Shown: one piece after another, positions 1 through 6,557 of the stretch
How the letters are laid out: every line of letters begins with the position of its first letter
Numbering within the stretch: the stretch's first letter is position 1
Source: Acidaminococcaceae bacterium
GTDB lineage: Bacteria; Bacillota; Negativicutes; Acidaminococcales; Acidaminococcaceae
Reading direction: 5' to 3'
Assembly (NCBI GenBank): GCA_024405585.1
Contig: JAKSOM010000049.1
Location: 1 to 6,797, forward strand
Length of the DNA: 6,797 nucleotides
Notes under the pieces: model-generated
Databases searched by the model: none
The model's input: only the letters and a program-made list of their open reading frames with translations
What the model was told of the DNA's origin: nothing
Program-made: the position numbers and the translations under genes

Positions 1-88
1 GATGGAATATTTTTCAACTGTAAAAAATGTTAATTTTGCAAGATATAAAACAGGCTACTTTAATGAATAAAAAAATGCGTAAAACTTG

Positions 89-117
89 TTGACAGTTATT
101 TGCTGTTGTGATAACAT
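89..117 (+). promoter_or_regulatory. Upstream sigma-A-type promoter P1 of carD
   Basis: A perfect -35 hexamer TTGACA (89-94) is followed, after exactly 17 bases, by TAACAT (112-117), which matches 5 of 6 positions of TATAAT. Transcription would start near 124, giving a leader of about 60 nt before carD. It lies in AT-rich DNA upstream of a second promoter, so the two appear to be in tandem. A short inverted repeat, TGTT-N5-AACA (104-116), covers the -10 and could be incidental. The call rests on sequence match only. Confidence 0.7.
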
Positions 118-124
118 TTTGCAT

Positions 125-153
125 TTGCTTTTTTTCCGGCAATCTGCTATAAT
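125..153 (+). promoter_or_regulatory. Downstream extended -10 promoter P2 of carD
   Basis: TATAAT (148-153) is perfect and is preceded by TGC (145-147), which makes an extended -10 element. A partial -35, TTGCTT (125-130), sits 17 bases upstream. The predicted start near 160 leaves a leader of about 22 nt containing the GGAG ribosome binding site. This is probably the main promoter, with the TTGACA-type promoter 36 bases upstream as a second start. Confidence 0.75.
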
Positions 154-170
154 ATACTCAAATTTGGTTT

Positions 171-174
171 GGAG
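171..174 (+). promoter_or_regulatory. Ribosome binding site deciding the carD start
   Basis: GGAG lies 8 bases before the TTG at 183 but 14 bases before the in-frame ATG at 189. An in-frame TGA at 180-182 rules out any earlier start. The spacing favours TTG, although ATG 189 remains possible. Confidence 0.55.
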
Positions 175-182
175 TGAGTTGA

Positions 183-674
183 TTGGTTATGCGTAAAATC
201 GGAGATCATGTCGTTTATCCCATGCATGGGGGGGCCACCATTTCCAACATCTACGAAGTGGATAACGATGGGGTGAAAATGGAATATTATGTTTTGAAAG
301 TTCTTTGCAATGATTTGGTGGTTAATGTTCCTGTGGCCCAGGCAGAAAAATTGGGTATGCGGGATGTTTCCGACAGATCGGTGTTGGGCAAATTGATGGA
401 GGTTTTGCAGGATAAGCCGGATGTGACGGAAATCAAAACCGTTTCCTGGAACCGCAGGCAGCAGATGTATATTGACCGTCTGAAGACGGGGGATATCCTG
501 AAGGTGGCGGAGACCTATAAAATGCTGTGGATTTTGGAATCGGAGAACCGTATCAGTGTGGGTGAGAGACGGTTGTTGAGAACTTCTTTCAGAATTTTGC
601 AAAGTGAGATCATGCTAATAGAGGACAAGGATGAATTTACCGTAGAAGCATGGTTGGAAGAACATACGAAATGA
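183..674 (+). CDS. carD: CarD/CdnL-family RNA polymerase-binding transcription regulator
   Basis: This 163-residue protein has the two-part CarD layout. The N-terminal RNA polymerase-interacting domain (about residues 4-60) opens with IGDHVVYPMHGGATI, the hallmark of the CarD/CdnL/TRCF fold. The C-terminal helical DNA-binding domain (about 85-155) contains W89 in SWNRRQ, then a GD-x3-KVAE stretch, LW at 115-116 and SxGERRLL, as in mycobacterial CarD. In that protein the equivalent Trp wedges the upstream edge of the transcription bubble. From family knowledge, it binds the RNAP beta subunit and stabilises open complexes, often at rRNA promoters. The length is typical. The start is taken as TTG 183 from ribosome binding site spacing; ATG 189 would shorten it by two residues. 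Two promoters precede it and a terminator follows, so it is probably its own transcription unit. Regulatory targets cannot be read from this window. Confidence 0.93.
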   Translation: MVMRKIGDHVVYPMHGGATISNIYEVDNDGVKMEYYVLKVLCNDLVVNVPVAQAEKLGMRDVSDRSVLGKLMEVLQDKPDVTEIKTVSWNRRQQMYIDRLKTGDILKVAETYKMLWILESENRISVGERRLLRTSFRILQSEIMLIEDKDEFTVEAWLEEHTK

Positions 675-707
675 GCAATGATGAAGAACATTGCTCTTTT
701 TTCTTTT
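673..707 (+). terminator. Intrinsic terminator of carD, overlapping its stop codon
   Basis: GAGCAATG (673-680) pairs perfectly with CATTGCTC (689-696), giving an 8-bp stem with an 8-nt loop. A T-rich tract, TTTTTTCTTTT (697-707), follows directly. The stem begins with the last two bases of the carD TGA stop (672-674), so the 3' untranslated region is essentially the hairpin itself. It separates carD from the downstream operon. Confidence 0.9.
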
Positions 708-712
708 AGCAC

Positions 713-740
713 TTGATTTTCTTGTATGTGAATATATAAT
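713..740 (+). promoter_or_regulatory. Promoter of the yacL-rlmB operon
   Basis: TTGATT (713-718) and a perfect TATAAT (735-740) are separated by 16 bases, and the element begins 6 bases after the carD terminator T-tract. Transcription would start near 747, giving a leader of about 55 nt before the yacL ATG. It is the only clear promoter seen ahead of the seven downstream genes. Confidence 0.7.
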
Positions 741-786
741 ATTAGTAGGTGATTTTTGAATTTTTTATCATCGGAAATTTATGTGG

Positions 787-794
787 AAAGGAGG
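787..794 (+). promoter_or_regulatory. Strong ribosome binding site deciding the yacL start
   Basis: AAAGGAGG ends 8 bases before the ATG at 803. An in-frame GTG at 749 would open the frame earlier but has no such site and lies almost at the predicted transcription start, so 803 is the better start. Confidence 0.85.
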
Positions 795-802
795 CGGAAG
801 GA

Positions 803-1942
803 ATGGTTAAAAAAATTTTTAGTACCATCATTACTGTGGTCTTCGTTATTACCGGACTCATAATTACTGATTATTATATGCCTTTCATCACAGAAGCGAT
901 GGGCTATGACGTCAACAACCCTCAGGGATTCTTTGGGATTACCACCGGCAGTCTGATTACCGGTGTTCTGAGCATGTTTGTTTTCACTTGGTTTGGTATC
1001 AAGGTTTCCCCCATTATCAGTGACCTGATTTTGGATTTCAGCGAGAGTTGGGCTCAACTCTTGGCCAAGATTCCCACCGGGGATATTTTTGTTATGCTCA
1101 TGGGTATGGTTGTGGGTCTGATTGTGGGCAATCTGGCCGGCGGACCTTTTTCCTATCTTCCCATTGCGGGTCCCTATATTCCTGTCATTTCCAGTTTGGT
1201 ACTGGCTTTGATTGGTGCCAAGGTGGCTTTGCGCAAACGTGACGACATTTTGAATTTCTTTACCCGTATACCCGGTTTGAAACGGGACAAAACCCCTGAT
1301 GCGGTCAGAAGTTTGGAGGGGGCGGAGGTGCTGGCCTATGACAGAATCTACAGCAACAACAAGTTGTTGGATACCAGTGTCATTATTGACGGCAGGGTGA
1401 TGGATATCCTTGCGGCGGGCTTTTTGGACGGCCGTCTTCTGGTGCCTAATTTTGTTTTGGAGGAGTTGCAGAAATTGGCTGACAGCAGTGACGGCATGAA
1501 GAGGGCCAAGGGCCGCAGGGGGTTGGATTTGGTCAGCGACTTGCAGAAGAGTTTCCCCCAGCAGATGTTGTTGGTGAATGAGGATTATGCGGATGTGCCG
1601 GATGTGGATGCCAAACTTTTGCGGTTGGCCAAGGATGCCAATGCCACCATCATTACCAATGATTTCAATTTGAACAAGTTGGCGGGCATTCAGGGCATCA
1701 AGGTTTTGAATATCAATGAGTTGGCCAATGCCATCAAGCCCGTGGTGATCAGTGGGGAAGAGATGAATGTTTATTTGGTCAAGGAAGGCAAGGAGTTGAA
1801 TGAGGCGGTGGCCTATGTGGACGACGGCACCATGATTGTGGTGGAGAACGGCAAGCAGTTCATCGGCACTTCGGTGATTATTGTGGTGACCAGCGTTTTG
1901 CAGACGGTGGCTGGCCGGATGATTTTTGCCAAGGTAAAGTAG
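803..1942 (+). CDS. yacL: YacL-type membrane protein with PIN and TRAM domains (putative membrane-bound RNase)
   Basis: The 379-residue product has four likely membrane segments at about 5-23, 43-65, 95-112 and 118-140, then a basic stretch (KVALRKRDD) on the probable cytoplasmic side. A PIN nuclease domain (about 187-305) starts with [11 protein letters not shown]. Its likely metal-binding acids are D190, E220 or E221, D269 and D287 (in ITND). A C-terminal TRAM domain (about 313-379) is a small beta-barrel typical of RNA binding. This order matches the Bacillus YacL family, whose cellular substrate is not established to my knowledge. The start at ATG 803 is chosen for its near-perfect ribosome binding site; an in-frame GTG at 749 would add 18 residues. 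It leads the operon and its stop lies one base before ispF. I am sure of the family; the nuclease activity is inferred from conserved residues. Confidence 0.92.
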   Translation: MVKKIFSTIITVVFVITGLIITDYYMPFITEAMGYDVNNPQGFFGITTGSLITGVLSMFVFTWFGIKVSPIISDLILDFSESWAQLLAKIPTGDIFVMLMGMVVGLIVGNLAGGPFSYLPIAGPYIPVISSLVLALIGAKVALRKRDDILNFFTRIPGLKRDKTPDAVRSLEGAEVLAYDRIYSNNKLLDTSVIIDGRVMDILAAGFLDGRLLVPNFVLEELQKLADSSDGMKRAKGRRGLDLVSDLQKSFPQQMLLVNEDYADVPDVDAKLLRLAKDANATIITNDFNLNKLAGIQGIKVLNINELANAIKPVVISGEEMNVYLVKEGKELNEAVAYVDDGTMIVVENGKQFIGTSVIIVVTSVLQTVAGRMIFAKVK

Positions 1943-1943
1943 C

Positions 1944-2432
1944 ATGGAGAATATGGATTTTCGAATCGGCACAGGTTATGATGTGCACATGTTGGTGTCC
2001 GGCCGTAGGTTAGTGCTTTGCGGGGTGGAAATTCCCTGTGAAAAGGGACTTTTGGGGCATAGTGATGCGGATGTGGCGGTGCATGCCCTGATGGATGCCC
2101 TTTTGGGAGCTTTGGCTTTGGGTGATATTGGCCACTTGTTCCCGGATACGGATGCGAAGTACAAGGATGCGGACAGTATGAAGTTGTTGCAACGGGTTGC
2201 TGAGCTGGTTCATGCCAAAGGGTACCTGGTGGGTAATTTGGATTTGACCGTTGTGGCCCAGGCACCGAAGCTGGCTCCCCATATCCAAAAAATGCGGGAA
2301 AACTTGGCGGCGGCTCTCCAGGTGGCCTTGGATCGGGTGAGTGTGAAGGCCACCACCACCGAGGGGTTGGGGTTTGCCGGCCGGGGTGAGGGGATTGCCG
2401 CAGAGTGCGTTTGTTTGATTGTTAAAGAGTAG
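1944..2432 (+). CDS. ispF: 2-C-methyl-D-erythritol 2,4-cyclodiphosphate synthase
   Basis: IspF converts CDP-methylerythritol 2-phosphate to methylerythritol 2,4-cyclodiphosphate and CMP in the non-mevalonate isoprenoid (MEP) pathway, acting as a cytosolic homotrimer. The 162-residue protein carries the family signature RIGTGYDVH, with metal ligands D13, H15 and H47. It also has HSDADV (39-44), the [10 protein letters not shown] segment (61-70) and the C-terminal [18 protein letters not shown]. Length is normal for a stand-alone IspF; there is no fused IspD domain. ATG 1944 has AAGG nine bases upstream (1931-1934), inside the end of yacL. ATG 1953 is an alternative, but its nearest purine-rich site is too close. 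The gene follows yacL after one base, suggesting translational coupling. IspD, often the upstream neighbour, is not in this window. Confidence 0.97.
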   Translation: MENMDFRIGTGYDVHMLVSGRRLVLCGVEIPCEKGLLGHSDADVAVHALMDALLGALALGDIGHLFPDTDAKYKDADSMKLLQRVAELVHAKGYLVGNLDLTVVAQAPKLAPHIQKMRENLAAALQVALDRVSVKATTTEGLGFAGRGEGIAAECVCLIVKE

Positions 2433-2451
2433 GTTATAGAACTTGAAGAGT

Positions 2452-2456
2452 GGAGG
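2452..2456 (+). promoter_or_regulatory. Ribosome binding site deciding the gltX start
   Basis: GGAGG lies 7 bases before ATG 2464. The frame is open from TTG 2443, but that would place this site inside the coding region, so ATG 2464 is preferred. Confidence 0.8.
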
Positions 2457-2463
2457 AAGAGAG

Positions 2464-3915
2464 ATGTCAGAGGAAATCAGGGTGAGATTTGCCCCCAGTC
2501 CCACGGGGCCTTTCCATATCGGCGGTGCCCGGAGTGCGTTGTTCAATTATTTGTTGGCTCGCAAGACCGGCGGCAAGATGATTTTGCGGATTGAGGATAC
2601 TGATTTGGAGCGTTCCAGCCGGGAGTCCGAGGAAAATATCAAGGCCGCTTTAAAGTGGTTGGGTATGGATTGGGACGAGGGTGTGGATGTGGGGGGACCC
2701 AACGGGCCCTACCGTCAGACCGAAAGGTTGGATATCTACAGGAAATATACGGAGCAGCTTTTGGCCGAGGGAAAGGCCTACTACTGCTATTGTACAGATG
2801 AGGAACTGGAGGCGGAGCGGCAGGCCTTGAGCGCCAAGGGCCAAATGCCCCGTTATATGGGCCATTGCCACAATCTGACTCCGGAGCAGGTGGCGGAATA
2901 TAAGGCCCAGGGCAGGAAGCCCACAGTGCGTTTCCGGGTTCCTGCAGACCAACAGATTGTGGTGCATGATTTGGTCCGTGGGGATGTGGTGTTCGACAGC
3001 AACGGTATCGGGGATTTTGTCATTGTGAAAAGTGATGGCATTCCTACCTACAACTATGCCGTGGTTATTGATGACCATCTGATGAAAATCAACCATGTCA
3101 TTAGGGCGGAGGAACATTTGAGCAATACTCCCAGGCAATGCCTGGTTTATGATGCCCTGGGGTTCGAAAAACCCACCTTCGGCCATATTTCTTTGATTCT
3201 TGGCAAGGACCACACTAAGATGAGCAAGCGGCACGGGGCCACCAGCGTGGACCAGTACCGTCAGCTGGGTTATCTTCCTGCGGGCATTAATAATTTTCTG
3301 GCCCTTCTCGGTTGGGCACCCAACAGTGAGCAGGAAATTTTCAGTATGGAGGAACTGGTCAAGGCCTTCAGTATGGACCATGTGGCGAAGAACCCGGCGG
3401 TGTTTGATATCGACAAATTGAATTTCATTAACCAGCACTATGTGCGTCAGCTGGATGGGGAGGCCTTCTTTGAGTTTGCCAAACCCCATATGCTGGCTGC
3501 GGGCTTTATGGATGGCAGCGAAACGCCGGAAAAATTGGCTTGGTTGAAGCGGGTGGTTTGGACCAGTCATGAGCATGTGTGCTACGGCGCCCAGATCCCC
3601 GATTATGTGAAGATGTATTTCACGGAGGAGGTGGCTCCGGAAGACGCTGAGGCGGCAGCCCTGCTGCAGGGAGAGACGGTGCCCAAGGTGTTGCGGACCT
3701 TTGTGGAGGAATTGGACAAGATAGAGTTGGATGGAGCCAATGTGAAGGCCCTTTTCAAAACGGTGCAAAAGCTTACCGGTCTGAAAGGAAAGGACGTGTT
3801 CATGCCTGTGAGGGTGGCTTTGACAGGAAACCAGCACGGTCCGGAGATGACGGAAATCATTCCTCTCTTCGGCAAGGAAAAGTGCAAGGCAAGAATTGCC
3901 AAGATTATCGGATAA
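2464..3915 (+). CDS. gltX: Glutamyl-tRNA synthetase (class I)
   Basis: GluRS attaches glutamate to tRNA(Glu) in the cytosol. The 483-residue protein begins RVRFAPSPTGPFHIGGAR, containing the GluRS form of the HIGH motif (HIGG, 18-21). KMSKR is at 252-256 in the usual KMSKRHGAT context. C108, C110 and C135 are spaced C-x-C-x24-C, like the zinc site of Escherichia coli GluRS, with H134 or H136 as a likely fourth ligand. The C-terminal part (about 310-483) is the helical anticodon-binding region. Many Bacillota GluRS are non-discriminating and also charge tRNA(Gln) for the GatCAB amidotransferase; the sequence alone does not settle that here. No T-box leader fits in the 31-nt gap before it. Related clusters often have cysE after gltX, but here cysS follows directly. 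Confidence 0.97.
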   Translation: MSEEIRVRFAPSPTGPFHIGGARSALFNYLLARKTGGKMILRIEDTDLERSSRESEENIKAALKWLGMDWDEGVDVGGPNGPYRQTERLDIYRKYTEQLLAEGKAYYCYCTDEELEAERQALSAKGQMPRYMGHCHNLTPEQVAEYKAQGRKPTVRFRVPADQQIVVHDLVRGDVVFDSNGIGDFVIVKSDGIPTYNYAVVIDDHLMKINHVIRAEEHLSNTPRQCLVYDALGFEKPTFGHISLILGKDHTKMSKRHGATSVDQYRQLGYLPAGINNFLALLGWAPNSEQEIFSMEELVKAFSMDHVAKNPAVFDIDKLNFINQHYVRQLDGEAFFEFAKPHMLAAGFMDGSETPEKLAWLKRVVWTSHEHVCYGAQIPDYVKMYFTEEVAPEDAEAAALLQGETVPKVLRTFVEELDKIELDGANVKALFKTVQKLTGLKGKDVFMPVRVALTGNQHGPEMTEIIPLFGKEKCKARIAKIIG

Positions 3916-3920
3916 GGGGA
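3914..3920 (+). promoter_or_regulatory. Ribosome binding site of cysS overlapping the gltX stop
   Basis: AAGGGGA begins inside the gltX TAA (3913-3915) and ends 8 bases before ATG 3929. The open frame extends back to TTG 3896 within gltX, but this site supports ATG 3929. Confidence 0.75.
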
Positions 3921-3928
3921 AGAGGGAA

Positions 3929-5377
3929 ATGACAATCAAAGTTTATAATACGTTGACGAAACGGAAAGAGGAGTTTGTGCCCATGGCGCCGGGCCAGGTC
4001 CGGATGTATGTGTGCGGCGTCACTCCTTATAACCATCCCCATGTGGGGAATGCCCGTCCCTTTGTGACATGGGACGTTATCCGCAGATTTTTGGAGCATG
4101 AGGGTTATGATGTGACCCATGTGCAGAATTTTACGGATGTGGATGATAAAATCATTAACACCGCCAACAAGGAGGGGGTGCAGTGGTTTGACATCTGCAA
4201 CCGCTATATCGACAGCTATTTTGAGGTGATGGACAAACTGAATGTGAAACGGGCCCATGTTTATCCCCGGGTCAGCGAACACATGGAAGAGATTGTGGGT
4301 ACGGTGCAGAAACTCATAGATAACGGTCATGCCTATGTTGTGGATGGGGACGTATATTATTCCGTGGAAAGTTTTGCCAACTACGGCTGTTTGAGCGGCA
4401 GAAATTTAGAGGATATGCAGGCGGGGGCCAGGGTTGATGTGGATGAACGGAAACATCATCCCATGGATTTTGCCCTGTGGAAGGCGGCTAAACCCGGTGA
4501 GCCCAGCTGGGATTCCCCCTGGGGTAAGGGGCGGCCGGGCTGGCACATTGAATGCAGTACCATGAGCATGAAGTATTTGGGTGAGCAATTTGACCTTCAC
4601 GGGGGCGGCAGTGATTTGATTTTCCCCCATCATGAGAACGAAATCGCCCAGAGCGAGGGCTGCACCCACAAGAGTCCCTTTGTCAAATATTGGCTGCACA
4701 ACGGCTTTATCACAGTTAATGAAGAGAAGATGTCCAAGTCATTGGGCAATTTCTTCATGGTTATCGATATTCTGAAGAGTTTTGACCCGGAGACATTGCG
4801 GTTTTTCATTGTGGAAACCCACTACCGCTCCCCCCTGGATTTCAGTGATGCCCGTCTGAACGAGGCCAAGAAATCCTTGGCAAGATTGGCTAATGCCAAG
4901 AAGGGTTTGCAGGAACTGGCGGCGAAGATGGGGGCCGGTCCCACTCCCCGCAGCTTGGCCCTCCGTAATGAAGCGGCAAAATTGCGGCAGAATTTTATGG
5001 ATGCTATGGCGGACGATTTCAATACCGCTTTAGCCATCAGCTATATGTTTGAATTGGCTAAGAAAATCAATGCCTACAAGGCGGAGATCGGTGAAGGCAA
5101 GCCGGACGGGAAACTGGTGGATACCTGGCAAAAGGTTTTCACCGAAATGTGTTCCATCATCGGCATTTTGGAGAACAGGGAAAGCAATCGGGAGCAGACG
5201 GAGGCTCCTAAAGAAGCAGACCCGGAGGCGGCAGCCATTGAGGCGGCCATTGCCAGACGGGCGGAAGCCAAGAAGAACAAGGACTACAAACTGGCGGACC
5301 AAATCCGGGCGGAATTGGCTGCTAAAGGAATTACTTTGCAGGACACTCCCCAGAGAGTCAAGTGGACCAGAGGATGA
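3929..5377 (+). CDS. cysS: Cysteinyl-tRNA synthetase (class I)
   Basis: CysRS activates cysteine and charges tRNA(Cys). The protein has 482 residues. The zinc ligands expected from the E. coli enzyme are all present: C29 in [19 protein letters not shown]209 in WHIECS, and H234 and E238 in HHENE. The HIGH-type motif reads HVGN (38-41) and the second signature is KMSKS (267-271). The DALR-type helical region lies at about 300-415. A charged, Ala/Glu-rich linker (about 413-445) leads to the usual end, [10 protein letters not shown]...GITLQDTP...W. The start is ATG 3929; upstream in-frame TTG 3896 would lie inside gltX. It ends in an ATGA overlap with mrnC, which points to coupled translation. 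Nothing is missing from the catalytic core. Confidence 0.97.
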   Translation: MTIKVYNTLTKRKEEFVPMAPGQVRMYVCGVTPYNHPHVGNARPFVTWDVIRRFLEHEGYDVTHVQNFTDVDDKIINTANKEGVQWFDICNRYIDSYFEVMDKLNVKRAHVYPRVSEHMEEIVGTVQKLIDNGHAYVVDGDVYYSVESFANYGCLSGRNLEDMQAGARVDVDERKHHPMDFALWKAAKPGEPSWDSPWGKGRPGWHIECSTMSMKYLGEQFDLHGGGSDLIFPHHENEIAQSEGCTHKSPFVKYWLHNGFITVNEEKMSKSLGNFFMVIDILKSFDPETLRFFIVETHYRSPLDFSDARLNEAKKSLARLANAKKGLQELAAKMGAGPTPRSLALRNEAAKLRQNFMDAMADDFNTALAISYMFELAKKINAYKAEIGEGKPDGKLVDTWQKVFTEMCSIIGILENRESNREQTEAPKEADPEAAAIEAAIARRAEAKKNKDYKLADQIRAELAAKGITLQDTPQRVKWTRG

Positions 5378-5850
5378 AATTTGAGCAGTACCAAAAGCTA
5401 AGGGATTTGGCTTTGAAGAATTGTTTGGAGGAAGGTCAGGCCTATCCGGAACCGGCGGGGCTGAACCCCATCGTCCTTGCTTATATCGGGGATGTGGTTT
5501 TCAGCGGTTATGTACGGCTGCGGCTTCTGCCTAATTCCGGGCAGGTGCGGGTCCTGCATGATTTGGCGGCCAGGATGGTGAGTGCGGTGTGTCAGGCGGG
5601 GGCCATGCACAGCATGGCGGCGGAACTGACGGAGGAAGAAACCGGGGTTTACCACCGGGGCCGCAATGCCAAGAGCATGGTGCCGAAGAGTGCCAGTGTG
5701 CAGGAATACCGGGAGGCCACGGCTTTCGAAGCTTTGGTGGGTTATCTATACTTGGAGCAGCGGCCGGAACGCTGTGAGGAACTGATGGCGAAGGCCTTCA
5801 GGTTTATTGTGAAACATTACAAGGAGGGAAAAAAATGCAAGTCAAGTTGA
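5374..5850 (+). CDS. mrnC: Mini-ribonuclease III (23S rRNA maturation)
   Basis: Mini-III is an RNase III catalytic domain without the double-stranded RNA-binding domain; in Bacillus subtilis it matures the ends of 23S rRNA. The 158-residue protein shows [18 protein letters not shown] (31-48) with the key acidic residue D40. It also has [10 protein letters not shown] (62-71), RGRNAKS (95-101) and [13 protein letters not shown] (116-128) with acidic residues E119 and E128. Absence of any C-terminal dsRNA-binding domain separates it from RNase III proper. The start is uncertain: ATG 5374 overlaps the cysS TGA as ATGA, while in-frame GTG 5362 would add four residues, and neither has a strong ribosome binding site. 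I choose 5374 for the coupling arrangement. The last 16 bases overlap thyX, and the lysine-rich tail encodes the thyX ribosome binding site. Confidence 0.94.
   Translation: MKFEQYQKLRDLALKNCLEEGQAYPEPAGLNPIVLAYIGDVVFSGYVRLRLLPNSGQVRVLHDLAARMVSAVCQAGAMHSMAAELTEEETGVYHRGRNAKSMVPKSASVQEYREATAFEALVGYLYLEQRPERCEELMAKAFRFIVKHYKEGKKCKSS
5821..5828 (+). promoter_or_regulatory. Ribosome binding site of thyX inside mrnC
   Basis: AAGGAGGG lies 6 bases before ATG 5835, within the end of the mrnC coding region. It is one of the strongest sites in the window, so thyX translation need not depend on mrnC coupling. Confidence 0.85.
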
Positions 5851-6527
5851 TCCGTTACACTCCGGAGCCGGACAAAACCGTGGCTATGAGTGCCCGGCTT
5901 TGCTACAGTGCCATCGGTGCGGCTCAATTGGAAGAAAAAATGTCCGATGAAGCAGCGGCCAAATTGGTGCATAAATTGGTTAGCATGGGGCATTTCAGTC
6001 CCATTGAGCATGTAAGTTTCACTTTTGCCATTGAAGGGGTGAGCAGGGTGCTGACCCATCAATTGGTACGTCACCGCATTGCTTCTTATTCCCAGCAGAG
6101 CCAGCGCTATGTGGCGGAGCATAATTTTGAGAACATTATGCCCCCCAGCATTGCCTCCAGACCTGAGGCCAAAGCCAAGTTCGAAAAGCTGATGGTGGAT
6201 ATCCAAAATTTGTACAACGAATTTACGGAGATGGGTATTGCCAATGAGGATGCCCGTTATGTTCTTCCCAATGCGGCGGAAACCAAGATAGTGTGCACTT
6301 TCAACGCCCGCAGTTTGATGAACTTTTTCCAGCTCAGGTGTTGCACCAGGGCCCAATGGGAAATCAGGGAATTGGCCAACAGGATGTTGGCGGAGTGTAA
6401 AAAAGTTGCTCCCATACTTTTTGAAAATGCGGGATCAACCTGTGTGAGCAGCCGCACCTGTCGGGAAGGGGCCATGAGTTGCGGCCGTTTGGCGGTGCTT
6501 TTGGAACAAGACAAGGGTAGGGTGTAG
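5835..6527 (+). CDS. thyX: Flavin-dependent thymidylate synthase
   Basis: ThyX makes dTMP from dUMP using methylenetetrahydrofolate, FAD and NADPH, and replaces the unrelated ThyA in many anaerobes. The 230-residue protein carries the diagnostic RHR-x7-S motif (R79, H80, R81 ... S89). Before it is [13 protein letters not shown] (52-64), and after it ARYVLPNA (140-147) and [13 protein letters not shown] (156-168), with R168 at the position of the catalytic arginine. The C-terminal part is cysteine-rich (C169, C170, C188, C203, C209, C216), resembling the AGPxC...CPEGxMSCG tail I recall from other clostridial ThyX proteins. The gene starts inside mrnC with a strong ribosome binding site and ends in a G-rich 14-bp tandem repeat, which supplies its last residues. 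It is the only metabolic gene within the rRNA-processing end of the operon. The identification is secure. Confidence 0.97.
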   Translation: MQVKLIRYTPEPDKTVAMSARLCYSAIGAAQLEEKMSDEAAAKLVHKLVSMGHFSPIEHVSFTFAIEGVSRVLTHQLVRHRIASYSQQSQRYVAEHNFENIMPPSIASRPEAKAKFEKLMVDIQNLYNEFTEMGIANEDARYVLPNAAETKIVCTFNARSLMNFFQLRCCTRAQWEIRELANRMLAECKKVAPILFENAGSTCVSSRTCREGAMSCGRLAVLLEQDKGRV

Positions 6528-6557
6528 TGGGTAGAGTGTAGTGGGTAGTGGATAGGG
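6518..6557 (+). repeat. 14-bp G-rich tandem repeat at the thyX-rlmB junction
   Basis: TAGGGTGTAGTGGG (6518-6531) is followed directly by TAGAGTGTAGTGGG (6532-6545), identical at 13 of 14 positions. A degenerate third piece, TAGTGGATAGGG (6546-6557), follows. The array contains the thyX stop codon (6525-6527) and the GTG start of rlmB (6548-6550). Five GGG runs lie on the + strand between 6515 and 6557. No other copy of the unit was noticed in the window. Confidence 0.85.

Noticed and set aside
2..70. Short open frame of 22 codons ending in TAA near the left edge, possibly the tail of an upstream gene.
   Set aside because: It is AT-rich, too short, matches no family I recognise, and its beginning may lie outside the window. 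It is compatible with intergenic DNA.
86..116. Imperfect inverted repeats (ACAG...CTGT; TGTT-N5-AACA) around promoter P1 as a possible operator.
   Set aside because: The arms are only four bases, which is expected by chance in AT-rich promoter DNA, and they match no operator I know.
675..802. Possible riboswitch or T-box leader between carD and yacL.
   Set aside because: After the terminator and promoter, only about 55 bases of leader remain, with no T-box sequence or second terminator.
779..1972. Long open frame on the minus strand opposite yacL.
   Set aside because: It mirrors the codon pattern of the real gene, is rich in His, Gln and Asn with no recognisable domain, and has no promoter or ribosome binding site. 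Minus-strand frames opposite ispF, gltX, cysS, mrnC and thyX were rejected for the same reasons.
5049..5384. Plus-strand open frame of 111 codons inside the end of cysS.
   Set aside because: It is an Arg-rich out-of-frame reading of the conserved CysRS C-terminus, which is clearly the real product there.
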